From NCBI GenBank assembly GCA_002338885.1, contig DDJI01000098.1, positions 1 to 7,241 of the forward strand: a stretch of DNA of 7,241 nt. The letters run 5' to 3'. The DNA comes from Ruminococcus sp. UBA1828 (GTDB lineage: Bacteria > Bacillota > Clostridia > Oscillospirales > Ruminococcaceae). Below, in pieces: positions 1 through 6,347 of the stretch. Both the position numbers and the translations under genes were made by a program. A model generated the notes under the pieces. The model was not told where the DNA came from, ran no database searches, and was given only the letters and a program-made list of their open reading frames with translations. The stretch's first letter is position 1. Each line of letters opens with the position of its first letter.

Positions 1-81
1 GCCAAGGAAAAGGGCTGCTCCATTACAGGTCCGGAGGACGAGAAGGTAGACAGGCTCAACGTAATAAAAGAGCGGATTTAG
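1..81 (+). CDS. speA: C-terminal end of probable arginine (Orn/Lys/Arg family) decarboxylase, partial
   Basis: The first 26 codons read open in frame 1 and stop at TAG (79-81), so this is the 3' end of a gene that begins outside the window. The tail contains ITGPEDEK followed by a short hydrophobic strand and VIKE. This resembles the C-terminus of fold-type I PLP-dependent Orn/Lys/Arg decarboxylases, the SpeA type of Firmicutes, which turn arginine into agmatine. Only 14 bases separate it from the next gene, and agmatine is the substrate of the ureohydrolase two genes on, which supports the call. No catalytic residues are visible, because the PLP lysine lies far upstream. A lysine or ornithine decarboxylase of the same family cannot be excluded from 26 residues; the downstream speB favours arginine. 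Confidence 0.7.
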   Translation, partial: AKEKGCSITGPEDEKVDRLNVIKERI

Positions 82-95
82 GGAGGCAAGAGTAA

Positions 96-959
96 ATGGA
101 ATTTTGGTTTTCTGAGATGCATACTCCCAGGGTAAAGCTTTCCGTGCAGGTGGACAGGCAGCTTTACAGCGAGGAAAACGAGTATATTCGCCTTGATATA
201 TTTGAATCGCCGGAGTTCGGAAGGTTTTTGACGGTTGACGGCTATATCATCACAACCGAAAGGGACGAATTTATATACCATGAGATGATGACCCACGTGC
301 CCATGGCTGTGCATCCCGACCCGAGAAAGATACTTGTGTTCGGCGCGGGCGACGGAGGAGTTATAAGAGAGCTTTTGAAGTACCCCGACGTCGAGAGAAT
401 AGACATGGTTGAGGTGAACGAGGGCGTAGTCGAGGCGTGCATGAAGTACCTGCCGTTCTGCGCAAGCGGACTTGCCGACCCTAAGGTAGTAATACATTCC
501 GATAATTCGCTCAGGTTCATACGCCACATCGAGAACGAGTACGACGTGATAATAGTTGACTCGGCGGGATTTTACGGCCCGGGAGAGAGCCTTTTATCAA
601 GAGAGTTTTACGGAAGCTGCTATCGTGCGCTCAAAGAGGACGGCATAATGGTCAACCAGCACCAAAGCCCTTTTTATGACGAGGACAGACTTGAAACCCA
701 GAAGGCGCACAAGAGAATACTTGAAAACTTTCCGGTGAGCCGTGTTTATCAGGCGCACATACCGTCGTATCCTTCGGGATATTGGCTGTTTGGATTTGCA
801 TCTAAGGGATACCACCCCGTAAAGGATCTTCACGCAAAGAAGTGGAAGGCGCTCAACATAGAGACTCGCTATTACACCCTTAATTTGCACAGAGGCTGCT
901 TTGCACTGCCGGCGTATGTGGAGAGAATGCTCCAAGACGTTGAAAACATCCCCGATTGA
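96..959 (+). CDS. speE: Spermidine synthase homologue (polyamine aminopropyltransferase) with altered amine-binding motif
   Basis: This 287-residue protein has the usual bacterial SpeE length and architecture: an N-terminal beta-sheet domain (about 1-60) and a Rossmann methyltransferase-like domain. Visible family motifs are YHEM (61-64), the nucleotide-binding GAGDGG (83-88), the ribose-binding acid E106, D136, the catalytic-base position D155, Q188 and the YPSG loop (225-228). The family normally transfers an aminopropyl group from decarboxylated AdoMet to putrescine in the cytosol. Two deviations stand out. The usual DSTDP or DSTEP motif reads DSAGF (155-159), losing the second acid, and the usual Q-x-E-S-P reads QHQSP (188-192), losing another acid. 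Both acids lie in the amine pocket of characterised enzymes. The fold is clearly SpeE; the standard activity is doubtful. The start is set by GGAGG at 82-86, nine bases before ATG. The gene lies 14 bases after the decarboxylase gene and 25 before speB, so they are co-transcribed. Confidence 0.9.
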   Translation: MEFWFSEMHTPRVKLSVQVDRQLYSEENEYIRLDIFESPEFGRFLTVDGYIITTERDEFIYHEMMTHVPMAVHPDPRKILVFGAGDGGVIRELLKYPDVERIDMVEVNEGVVEACMKYLPFCASGLADPKVVIHSDNSLRFIRHIENEYDVIIVDSAGFYGPGESLLSREFYGSCYRALKEDGIMVNQHQSPFYDEDRLETQKAHKRILENFPVSRVYQAHIPSYPSGYWLFGFASKGYHPVKDLHAKKWKALNIETRYYTLNLHRGCFALPAYVERMLQDVENIPD

Positions 960-984
960 TTTGATTAGCGGAAGGAAATAATAT

Positions 985-1842
985 ATGCTTGAAAGAAACG
1001 TAGAAACATTTATAGCGTGCGACTGCGAATATGGCGATGCGGATATAGTGCTCTTCGGAGCGCCGTTTGACTCCACGACGTCATACCGCCCCGGTGCGAG
1101 ATTTGCAAGCCGTGCGATAAGAGGCGAGTCATACGGACTCGAAACCTACAGCCCCTATCAAAATAAAGACCTTGCCGATTGCAGGGTGTTTGACAGCGGA
1201 GACATAGAGCTGAGCATGGGTTCAAGCGAGCTTGCTTTAGAGCAGATTTCCGCAAGAACGGCGCAGATACTCCTTGACGACAAACTCCCGCTCATGATAG
1301 GCGGAGAGCACCTTGTCACGCTGGGCGTCTTCAGAGAGGTGTATAAAAAGCACCCCGATGTAAAGATAATTCACCTTGATGCGCATGCGGATCTGCGTCA
1401 GGAGTACCTCGGCGTGGAGCTTTCCCATGCATGCGTCATACGCCGCTGCCATGACCTTGTCGGCGACGGACGCATATTCCAGTTCGGCATACGCTCCGGA
1501 GACAGGAGCGAATTTGAGTGGTCGCAAAGCGGTCACACCGAAATGCATAAGTTTGACTTCGACGGGCTTTCAAAGACGGTTGAAACGCTCAAGGGCAGTC
1601 CTATCTACCTCACAATAGACCTTGACGTGCTCGATCCGGCGTTTTTCCCCGGAACGGGAACACCGGAAGCGGGCGGCGTGAGCTTTAAGGATCTGCTGCA
1701 GGCAATAGTGACAGTGTGCTCGCCGTCATACATAGTAGGCTGCGACGTAAACGAGCTAAGCCCTCATTACGACCAAAGCGGAGCGTCTACCGCTCTTGCG
1801 TGCAAGGTTGTAAGAGAGCTGATACTTGCGTTGCAAAAATAA
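985..1842 (+). CDS. speB: Agmatinase-type ureohydrolase (agmatinase or aminopropylagmatine ureohydrolase)
   Basis: This 285-residue cytosolic enzyme belongs to the arginase/agmatinase (ureohydrolase) family, which uses a binuclear Mn centre to release urea from a guanidino substrate. All six metal ligands are visible: H109 in GGEH, D132, H134 and D136 in DAHAD, and D212 and D214 in the IDLDVLDP motif. PGTGTPEAGG (223-231 region), SHACVIRR (147-154) and DVNELSPHYD (254-263) complete the signature. The length is normal for bacterial SpeB. GGAAGGA at 970-976 sits eight bases before the ATG. With an upstream decarboxylase, the obvious reaction is agmatine to putrescine plus urea. Because the next two genes encode a carboxyspermidine-type dehydrogenase and decarboxylase, aminopropylagmatine is a possible alternative substrate; sequence alone does not separate these. 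The gap to the next gene is 26 bases, within the same operon. Confidence 0.9.
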   Translation: MLERNVETFIACDCEYGDADIVLFGAPFDSTTSYRPGARFASRAIRGESYGLETYSPYQNKDLADCRVFDSGDIELSMGSSELALEQISARTAQILLDDKLPLMIGGEHLVTLGVFREVYKKHPDVKIIHLDAHADLRQEYLGVELSHACVIRRCHDLVGDGRIFQFGIRSGDRSEFEWSQSGHTEMHKFDFDGLSKTVETLKGSPIYLTIDLDVLDPAFFPGTGTPEAGGVSFKDLLQAIVTVCSPSYIVGCDVNELSPHYDQSGASTALACKVVRELILALQK

Positions 1843-1868
1843 AATCGAAAGGGAGAAAGTGAGTCATT

Positions 1869-3128
1869 ATGGGAAGATTATTGGTAATAGGCTGCGGCGG
1901 AGTCGCGGGAGTCGCAATTCAAAAATGTGCCGCAAACTACGAGGTTTTCGACGAGATAATGATAGCGAGCCGCACCCTCTCAAAGTGTGATGCGCTCAAG
2001 CAAAAGCTTGAAAAGACCTCAAAAGCAAAGATAACCACGGCAAAGGTCGATGCGGACAACACAGAGGAGCTTACAGCGCTCATAAACAGCTATAAGCCGG
2101 AAGTCGTCTTAAACCTTGCACTGCCGTATCAGGACCTCACGATAATGGATGCATGCTTAGCCGCGGGCGTAAACTATGTGGACACCGCAAACTATGAGGC
2201 GGAGAACACAAACGACCCCGAGTGGAGAAAAGTATATGAGCAAAGATGCAAGGATGAAGGCTTTACCGCATACTTTGATTACTCGTGGCAGTGGGCGTAT
2301 CAGGACAGGTTTAAAAACGCCGGCTTAACCGCACTCTTAGGAAGCGGATTTGACCCGGGCGTGACAAGCGTATTCACAGCATATGCCTTAAAGCACTATT
2401 TTGACGAAATTCACTATATAGATATTCTCGACTGCAACGGCGGCGACCATGGATACCCCTTTGCAACAAACTTCAACCCCGAGATAAACCTTCGCGAGGT
2501 TTCCGCAAACGGCTCCTATTGGGAGGACGGACACTGGGTTGAGACAAAGCCCATGGAAATCAAGCGCGAGTATGATTTTGACGGCGTAGGCATGAAGGAT
2601 ATGTACCTTTTGCACCATGAGGAGATAGAGTCTTTGGCAAAGAACATCCCCGGCGTAAAGAGAATACGCTTCTTCATGACCTTCGGACAAAGCTACCTGA
2701 CTCACATGAAATGCCTTGAGGACGTCGGAATGCTCAGCACCGAGCCGGTTATGTATGAAGGCAGGGAGATAGTGCCCATACAGTTTTTGAAGGCGCTTTT
2801 GCCCGATCCCGCATCGCTCGGACCCCGCACCGTCGGCAAGACCAATATAGGCTGCATATTCACGGGAGTAAAGGACGGCAAGGAGAAGTCCATATATATC
2901 TACAACGTCTGCGATCATCAGGAGTGCTATAAAGAGGTCGGCTCTCAGGCTATATCCTATACAACAGGCGTGCCGGCAATGATAGGCGCTATGCTTGTCA
3001 TGAACGGAAAGTGGAGAAAGCCGGGAGTGTATAACCTTGAAGAGCTTGATCCCGATCCGTTCATGGATGCGCTCAACAAGTGGGGACTTCCTTGGGTTGT
3101 AGACGAAAACCCGACGTTGGTGGATTAA
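1869..3128 (+). CDS. Carboxynorspermidine/carboxyspermidine dehydrogenase (saccharopine dehydrogenase family)
   Basis: This 419-residue protein opens with a Rossmann beta-strand and the dinucleotide loop GCGGVAG (8-14). ASRTLSKC (33-40) follows at the end of the second strand, where an Arg instead of an acid suggests NADPH use. GSGFDPGVTS (158-167) and the GGDHGYPFATNFNPE segment (191-205) are typical of the carboxynorspermidine dehydrogenase branch rather than true saccharopine dehydrogenases. The family reductively condenses aspartate beta-semialdehyde with a diamine: putrescine gives carboxyspermidine, diaminopropane gives carboxynorspermidine, and in some bacteria agmatine gives carboxyaminopropylagmatine. 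The decarboxylase partner begins three bases downstream, which strongly supports the role. The putative ribosome binding site AGGGAG (1850-1855) lies a rather long 13 bases before ATG. I know no settled short gene symbol; CASDH or CANSDH are used as abbreviations. The amine substrate cannot be read from the sequence. Confidence 0.88.
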   Translation: MGRLLVIGCGGVAGVAIQKCAANYEVFDEIMIASRTLSKCDALKQKLEKTSKAKITTAKVDADNTEELTALINSYKPEVVLNLALPYQDLTIMDACLAAGVNYVDTANYEAENTNDPEWRKVYEQRCKDEGFTAYFDYSWQWAYQDRFKNAGLTALLGSGFDPGVTSVFTAYALKHYFDEIHYIDILDCNGGDHGYPFATNFNPEINLREVSANGSYWEDGHWVETKPMEIKREYDFDGVGMKDMYLLHHEEIESLAKNIPGVKRIRFFMTFGQSYLTHMKCLEDVGMLSTEPVMYEGREIVPIQFLKALLPDPASLGPRTVGKTNIGCIFTGVKDGKEKSIYIYNVCDHQECYKEVGSQAISYTTGVPAMIGAMLVMNGKWRKPGVYNLEELDPDPFMDALNKWGLPWVVDENPTLVD

Positions 3129-3131
3129 GAT

Positions 3132-4274
3132 ATGTTCATCGACGAGGTAAAAACGCCCTGCTACGTCATAGATGAGGATCTCATCGAGAAAAACCTCAAA
3201 ATATTAAAGGGCGTCATGGATAGAACTGGTTGCAAAATACTCTTGGCACAAAAGGCATTCAGCGCATACGCCCTCTATCCCTTGATATCAAAATACCTCT
3301 GCGGCTGTGCTGCAAGCGGAATATACGAGGCAAGGCTGTGCCATACCAAGATGCCGAACAGGGAAAACCACATCTTTTCGCCGGCGTTCAAGGATGATGA
3401 CATGGACGAAATCCTGCAAATTTGCGATCACATCGTGTTTAACTCGGTCAGACAGCTTGAGCTTTATGCCAAGCGTGCAAAATCCGCCGGCTTGCAGGTG
3501 GGGCTTAGGATAAACCCCGAAAAATCCACCCAGGAGGGTCACGCCATCTACGACCCATGCGCGCCCGGCAGCAGGCTCGGAACCACCGCAAAAGAGCTTG
3601 AGGAGGGGATAGCAAAAAATCCCGACCTCCTTTCGCTGATAGACGGACTGCATTTTCACACGTTGTGCGAGCAAAACTCCGATGCGCTTGAGCTGACGCT
3701 TGAGGCGGTGGAAGAAAAGTTCGGCAAGTACCTGCAAAAAATGAAGTGGATAAACTTCGGCGGCGGGCACCATATAACCCGCAGCGATTATGATATACCG
3801 CGGCTTGAGCGGTGCATACTGCGCATGAAAAACGCATACGGCGTGGAGGTTTATCTCGAACCCGGAGAAGCCGTTGCGCTGAACGCGGGATATCTTGTTA
3901 CAACGGTGCTTGAAGTGCAGAATAAAGCGGCTCACACCGTCATCCTTGACACGTCCGCCGCGTGCCATATGCCTGATGTCATAGAAATGCCGTACCGCCC
4001 GCCGCTCATGGACAGCGGCGAGCCGAACGAAAAGGCATATACCTATACCTTCGGAGGACCTACCTGCCTTGCGGGAGACGTCATAGGAACATATTTTTTC
4101 GACCGTGAGCTGAAAGAAGGGGATAGGCTCGTCTTTTTGGATATGGCTATATACTCTATGGTTAAGAACAACACCTTTAACGGCATGCCTCTGCCCGATA
4201 TTTATATAAAGCGGGGAGACGAGTGCAGCCTGTGGAAACGCTTCGGCTATGAGGATTTTGTGAGCAGGCTTTAA
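3132..4274 (+). CDS. nspC: Carboxynorspermidine/carboxyspermidine decarboxylase
   Basis: This 380-residue enzyme belongs to the alanine-racemase-fold (fold type III) PLP decarboxylases, and its length is typical of NspC. Visible elements are the Schiff-base lysine K41 in AQKAFS, the HFH pair H174/H176, the glycine-rich phosphate-binding GGGHH (210-214), EPGEA (243-247), and the C-terminal active-site segment GPTCLAGD with C312 and D316. The GPTC-L-AGD form and the short length separate it from ornithine and diaminopimelate decarboxylases. It removes CO2 from carboxyspermidine or carboxynorspermidine, or a related carboxyaminopropyl amine, as the final step after the dehydrogenase encoded just upstream. 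The gap between the two genes is three bases. Its ribosome binding site, GGTGGA (3119-3124), lies inside the last codons of the dehydrogenase gene, so the two are probably translationally coupled. It is the last gene of the operon and is followed directly by a terminator. Confidence 0.93.
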   Translation: MFIDEVKTPCYVIDEDLIEKNLKILKGVMDRTGCKILLAQKAFSAYALYPLISKYLCGCAASGIYEARLCHTKMPNRENHIFSPAFKDDDMDEILQICDHIVFNSVRQLELYAKRAKSAGLQVGLRINPEKSTQEGHAIYDPCAPGSRLGTTAKELEEGIAKNPDLLSLIDGLHFHTLCEQNSDALELTLEAVEEKFGKYLQKMKWINFGGGHHITRSDYDIPRLERCILRMKNAYGVEVYLEPGEAVALNAGYLVTTVLEVQNKAAHTVILDTSAACHMPDVIEMPYRPPLMDSGEPNEKAYTYTFGGPTCLAGDVIGTYFFDRELKEGDRLVFLDMAIYSMVKNNTFNGMPLPDIYIKRGDECSLWKRFGYEDFVSRL

Positions 4275-4285
4275 ATTACGGCATA

Positions 4286-4340
4286 AATCAGTCCCATGCA
4301 TACCTTGGGTGTGCATGGGACTGATTTTGTTTGTTTAGTT
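4286..4340 (+). terminator. Strong intrinsic terminator of the polyamine operon
   Basis: A perfect 15-base-pair inverted repeat pairs 4286-4300 (AATCAGTCCCATGCA) with 4312-4326. It can extend inward through one T-G wobble and three more pairs, leaving a three-base loop (TTG). On the plus strand it is followed by a T-rich run from 4325 (TTTTGTTTGTTT), which is the classic rho-independent form. It starts 11 bases after the nspC stop. The convergent minus-strand gene ends at 4358, so the same hairpin could also stop transcription from the other side, although the minus-strand tail after the stem has few consecutive T residues. Confidence 0.93.
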
Positions 4341-4357
4341 TTTATGCTTTTGCGCGT

Positions 4358-5179
4358 TTACGCTCTGACCTTTCCAACTACAACGGCCGCAGCAGAGATA
4401 AGAGCAATTGCGATCAAGGTTATAACTGCCTTGTCGCTTGAAGTACTGCTAACCGAATCGGAAGTGGTAAGGCTTATTCCGCCCTCTACAGGGTCTTCGA
4501 TGACTATTTCTTCTCCCTCGTCAGGGGTCTCGGGGATGTCTACGTCGGGTACGTAGTCGGGATCAACAGCTCCGCATACTATGCACTTGCCGTCGAGGAA
4601 GCTGTGTCCGAGCTTGGGTATGATGTTGTTTGTAGAAAGGAGCTGTCCACATACAGAGCAGTACAGGTCGCCCGCATTTCCGTCAAGCTCGCATGTTGCG
4701 GGGATTACGTTCTTTACAGCCGGAGTGTGAGGTATAGTCGGGATGGGAGTGTTATCGGTCTTTGCTCCGCATCTCACGCAGACGTGGCACTGGTTTCCTA
4801 AGGTTGAGCATGTGGGCGCAACATCTACGACCCACTCTGTGCCGTACAGGTGTCCGCCGTAGTAGTCCTCACAAATAGTTGCTAATACCGTTTCAGTGCT
4901 TTCTCCGGTGATTCCGCTCTGATCGGTGTTTCCGTCGCCTGCAGCGCTCAAGCCGCTGTTCTTTTCGATATCATATGAGCAGTCGCTAAATGAACCTGAA
5001 ACGCATGTTCCGGCAAAACCGCCGGCCGCATATTCAGAGGATATAGATGTTACAACGCCCGCCGAATGGCAGTTAGTTGCTGTCACGTTGTTAGTTTGAT
5101 CTACGCTGTTGCCGACTTCACCGAAGAATCCGCCCACTTTAGGATTAAATCCGGTTACAGTGCTTGTTACGTCACCTAT
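4358..5179 (-). pseudogene. Surface protein, C-terminal fragment (last GLUG repeats, Cys-pair module, membrane anchor)
   Basis: The third frame is open from about 5179 (reading IGDVTSTVTGF) to TAA at 4358-4360. A gene caller would probably start it at GTG 5137, but that codon lies inside a GLUG motif (VGGFFG) and has no convincing ribosome binding site. Two GLUG-like motifs (VGGFFG, AGGFAG) are followed by EDYYGGH, then by CxxC pairs within CHVCVRC, CSVC and CIVC. The last two sit in repeats of the kind IPATCELDG and LGHSFLDGKC seen in clostridial surface proteins. A linker rich in Asp, Glu and Pro leads to a hydrophobic helix and the tail KVRA. No LPxTG motif is seen. Confidence 0.72.
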
Positions 5180-5469
5180 GCAAAACAGTTTATAAATACA
5201 CCTGATTCTGTAAATCCCGCAAAACCGCCAAGCCTCCAGTCGTATCCGTTAACGTCTACATTCGCGAAGCAGTTAGTGAACACGGATGGCTCTGCGTAGA
5301 ATCCGGTAGTGTATCCGACAAATCCGCCCTGTGACCAGCTGCCGTTCAAGGTTCCGGATGCCGAGCATCCCGTGTAGGTGGAACCGCCATCATTTCCGAC
5401 AAAACCGCCGGTGTTGCTTGAGCCGGTTATAGTTATGTTTTCAGCATGGCAGTTTGTAACATTTGCCAA
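5176..5469 (-). pseudogene. Surface protein, middle fragment (GLUG repeats)
   Basis: This 97-codon stretch is in a second frame and contains three GLUG-like motifs, TGGFVG, QGGFVG and LGGFAG, spaced by TNCHAENITI-like and NCFANVDV-like strands. Its first codon is TTG at 5469 and no ribosome binding site precedes it, so it is unlikely to be translated on its own. It ends at TAG (5176-5178) right after NCFA. In the family this is normally followed by a GDV-type continuation, and exactly that continuation is found in the third frame. Confidence 0.68.
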
Positions 5470-6116
5470 GCTGCGTATCCGATCATGCCTCCGACGTTGT
5501 TGTATCCGGTATAGCTGTCCGTTGTAATAGATCCGGACACTGTGATGTTCTCAAAGCTGATGGGATGATCTCTGTTTCCTGAAACGAATCCGACAAGAAT
5601 TCCCGCATAACATTCCATGAGGCCCGAATCACATGTATAGATTGTTGCATTGGAAATGACAAGATTCTTCACGCCGACATTTGTGCCTGTTTGTATGCAT
5701 CCGAAAAGTCCGGCGCTGTTTTTATCGGCGCTTTCATCGACATACATTCCGCTGATCACATGGTTTCCTCCATCAAAAGAGCCTGCAAACCATTTTTGTG
5801 TCGTAGCACCGGTATCATACCATATGGAAATTCCTATGGGCTTCCAACGGTGGGCGCTCAGGTCAATATCACTTGTGACAACGAAGTATGTATTGTCGTA
5901 CGAGGTTCCTCCGTTCACGTCGTTGGCAAGCTTTGCAAGCTGCTCTGCGGTGGCAATCTGATAGGGGTCTTCCACGGTGCCGGAGCCTGCGTTGAAACTT
6001 TCCGCGGCGTAATTAGTCCAGATGTCCTCCGGAACAGGGTCAGCAAACGCTGTTACCGGCAGCAGTCCCAGACAAAGTGCAGCCGCTATCAGAACAGCTA
6101 AAATGTTTTTCTTCAT
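5433..6116 (-). CDS. Surface protein, N-terminal fragment (signal peptide and first GLUG repeats)
   Basis: This 227-codon frame runs from ATG at 6116 to TAA at 5433-5435 and is the only fragment with its own proper start. Residues 1-25 form a signal peptide: the lysines of MKKN, a hydrophobic core, then AFA before DP. The GSGTVEDPYQIATAEQLAKL segment, DIDLSAHRWKPIG and SFDGGNHVISGMY are the usual lead-in of GLUG-repeat proteins. Three GLUG-like motifs follow (AGLFG, AGILVG, VGGMIG). After A216 (GCT, 5469-5471) the frame leaves the family pattern and ends in 11 unrelated residues, while the next frame continues the pattern. As it stands, translation would give a short secreted protein without the anchor, which may be released or degraded. 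Confidence 0.72.
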   Translation of the reverse strand: MKKNILAVLIAAALCLGLLPVTAFADPVPEDIWTNYAAESFNAGSGTVEDPYQIATAEQLAKLANDVNGGTSYDNTYFVVTSDIDLSAHRWKPIGISIWYDTGATTQKWFAGSFDGGNHVISGMYVDESADKNSAGLFGCIQTGTNVGVKNLVISNATIYTCDSGLMECYAGILVGFVSGNRDHPISFENITVSGSITTDSYTGYNNVGGMIGYAAWQMLQTAMLKT

Positions 6117-6122
6117 ACTTTA

Positions 6123-6129
6123 CACCTCT
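6123..6129 (-). promoter_or_regulatory. Ribosome binding site of the surface protein gene
   Basis: On the minus strand AGAGGTG lies six bases before the ATG at 6116-6114. It fixes the start of the signal-peptide fragment and shows that translation initiation is intact despite the downstream frameshifts. Confidence 0.75.
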
Positions 6130-6149
6130 TATACTTTAAAATGTCTTTG

Positions 6150-6180
6150 TCTTAAATGTGCTGCAGCACAGTGTTTAAGA
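6150..6180 (-). promoter_or_regulatory. Hairpin in the leader of the surface protein gene
   Basis: On the minus strand TCTTAAA (6180-6174) pairs with TTTAAGA (6156-6150). Inside this, the perfect palindrome TGTGCTGCAGCACA (6170-6157) forms a second stem, leaving a three-base bulge (CAC). The hairpin ends about 20 bases before the ribosome binding site and has no T run, so it is not a terminator. It may be an RNA structure affecting translation or stability, or a DNA operator site. Function is inferred from position only. Confidence 0.45.
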
Positions 6181-6217
6181 CTTGTGTAAATCCAAAAAAG
6201 CGCACCTGCCCCTTAAA

Positions 6218-6310
6218 TCAGACAAAGCACGCCCTAAAAATTTGTGCAAAATTCGACTTGACAAGAAAGCGTGAAGCGGCTAAAGCTTGCTTGCTTGCTG
6301 TCATAATCAT
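6218..6310 (-). CDS. Possible 30-residue leader ORF upstream of the surface protein gene
   Basis: On the minus strand an AAGGAG motif (6326-6321) precedes ATG at 6310 by ten bases. The frame runs 30 codons (MIMTASKQALAASRF..., ending ACFV) to TGA at 6218-6220. The same frame is open up to another ATG at 6340, which would give 40 residues, but that start sits at the predicted transcript start and would be essentially leaderless. The product is basic and resembles no family I know. It contains the AGCA-type tetranucleotide repeat. It lies between a good promoter and the surface gene, so it could be a leader peptide or a chance ORF. The ribosome binding site is its main support. Confidence 0.3.
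   Translation of the reverse strand: MIMTASKQALAASRFLVKSNFAQIFRACFV
6285..6299. repeat. Short tetranucleotide repeat (GCTT)3 plus GCT
   Basis: Fifteen bases read GCTTGCTTGCTTGCT on the plus strand (AGCAAGCAAGCAAGC on the minus strand). It lies in the leader of the surface gene and inside the possible small ORF, where it encodes ASKQA-type residues. Gain or loss of one unit would shift the frame of that ORF. Fewer than four units is a short tract, so slippage should be modest. Confidence 0.6.
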
Positions 6311-6347
6311 TCCTATCAATCTCCTTGCACATAATTTCATGTATATA

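Larger units (their letters stand above)
4358..6116 (-). pseudogene. GLUG-repeat cell-surface protein, broken by two frameshifts
   Basis: Three adjacent minus-strand reading frames join into one protein of about 586 residues if a single base is restored at two places (near 5469 and near 5179). In order it shows: a signal peptide (1-25, cleavage after AFA); a segment beginning GSGTVEDPYQI, typical of the start of GLUG-repeat proteins; eight GLUG-like motifs of the GGFVG kind; a module with CxxC pairs (composite residues 444-450, 487-490, 512-515); an acidic Pro-Glu-Asp linker; a Ser/Thr-rich stretch; and a transmembrane helix (about 564-581) ending in KVRA. No LPxTG sorting motif is present, so the C-terminus looks like a membrane anchor. 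Such proteins are secreted to the Gram-positive surface; ligand and role are unknown. The coherent domain order across the breaks shows one gene, recently damaged, phase-varied or mis-sequenced. ATG at 6116 has a good ribosome binding site. Confidence 0.8.

Noticed and set aside
597..1076. Minus-strand ORF spanning the speE-speB junction
   Set aside because: It crosses two intact genes, has no family resemblance, and is explained as a shadow of their codons.
2388..2918. Minus-strand ORF (176 codons) opposite the dehydrogenase gene
   Set aside because: No recognisable protein features; it lies wholly inside a conserved coding region on the other strand.
3288..4316. Long minus-strand ORF (342 codons) opposite nspC
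   Set aside because: It is antisense to a clearly conserved enzyme gene, shows no domain or plausible ribosome binding site, and its codons mirror the nspC frame. It is a shadow ORF.
4358..4470. Sortase (LPxTG) anchor at the C-terminus of the surface protein
   Set aside because: No LPxTG or close variant precedes the hydrophobic helix; only Ser/Thr-rich sequence is seen.
5176..5471. Programmed -1 ribosomal frameshifting at the two breaks in the surface gene
   Set aside because: Neither site has an X-XXY-YYZ slippery heptamer or an obvious stimulatory structure, and two such events in one gene would be exceptional. A one-base loss is simpler.
5691..6101. Plus-strand ORF (136 codons) opposite the surface protein gene
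   Set aside because: The minus strand encodes a signal peptide and GLUG repeats here; the plus-strand product has no motif and no initiation signal.
6258..6286. Perfect -35-like TTGACA on the plus strand
   Set aside because: At 17 bases the -10 position reads TAAAGC, which is poor, and no plus-strand gene follows.
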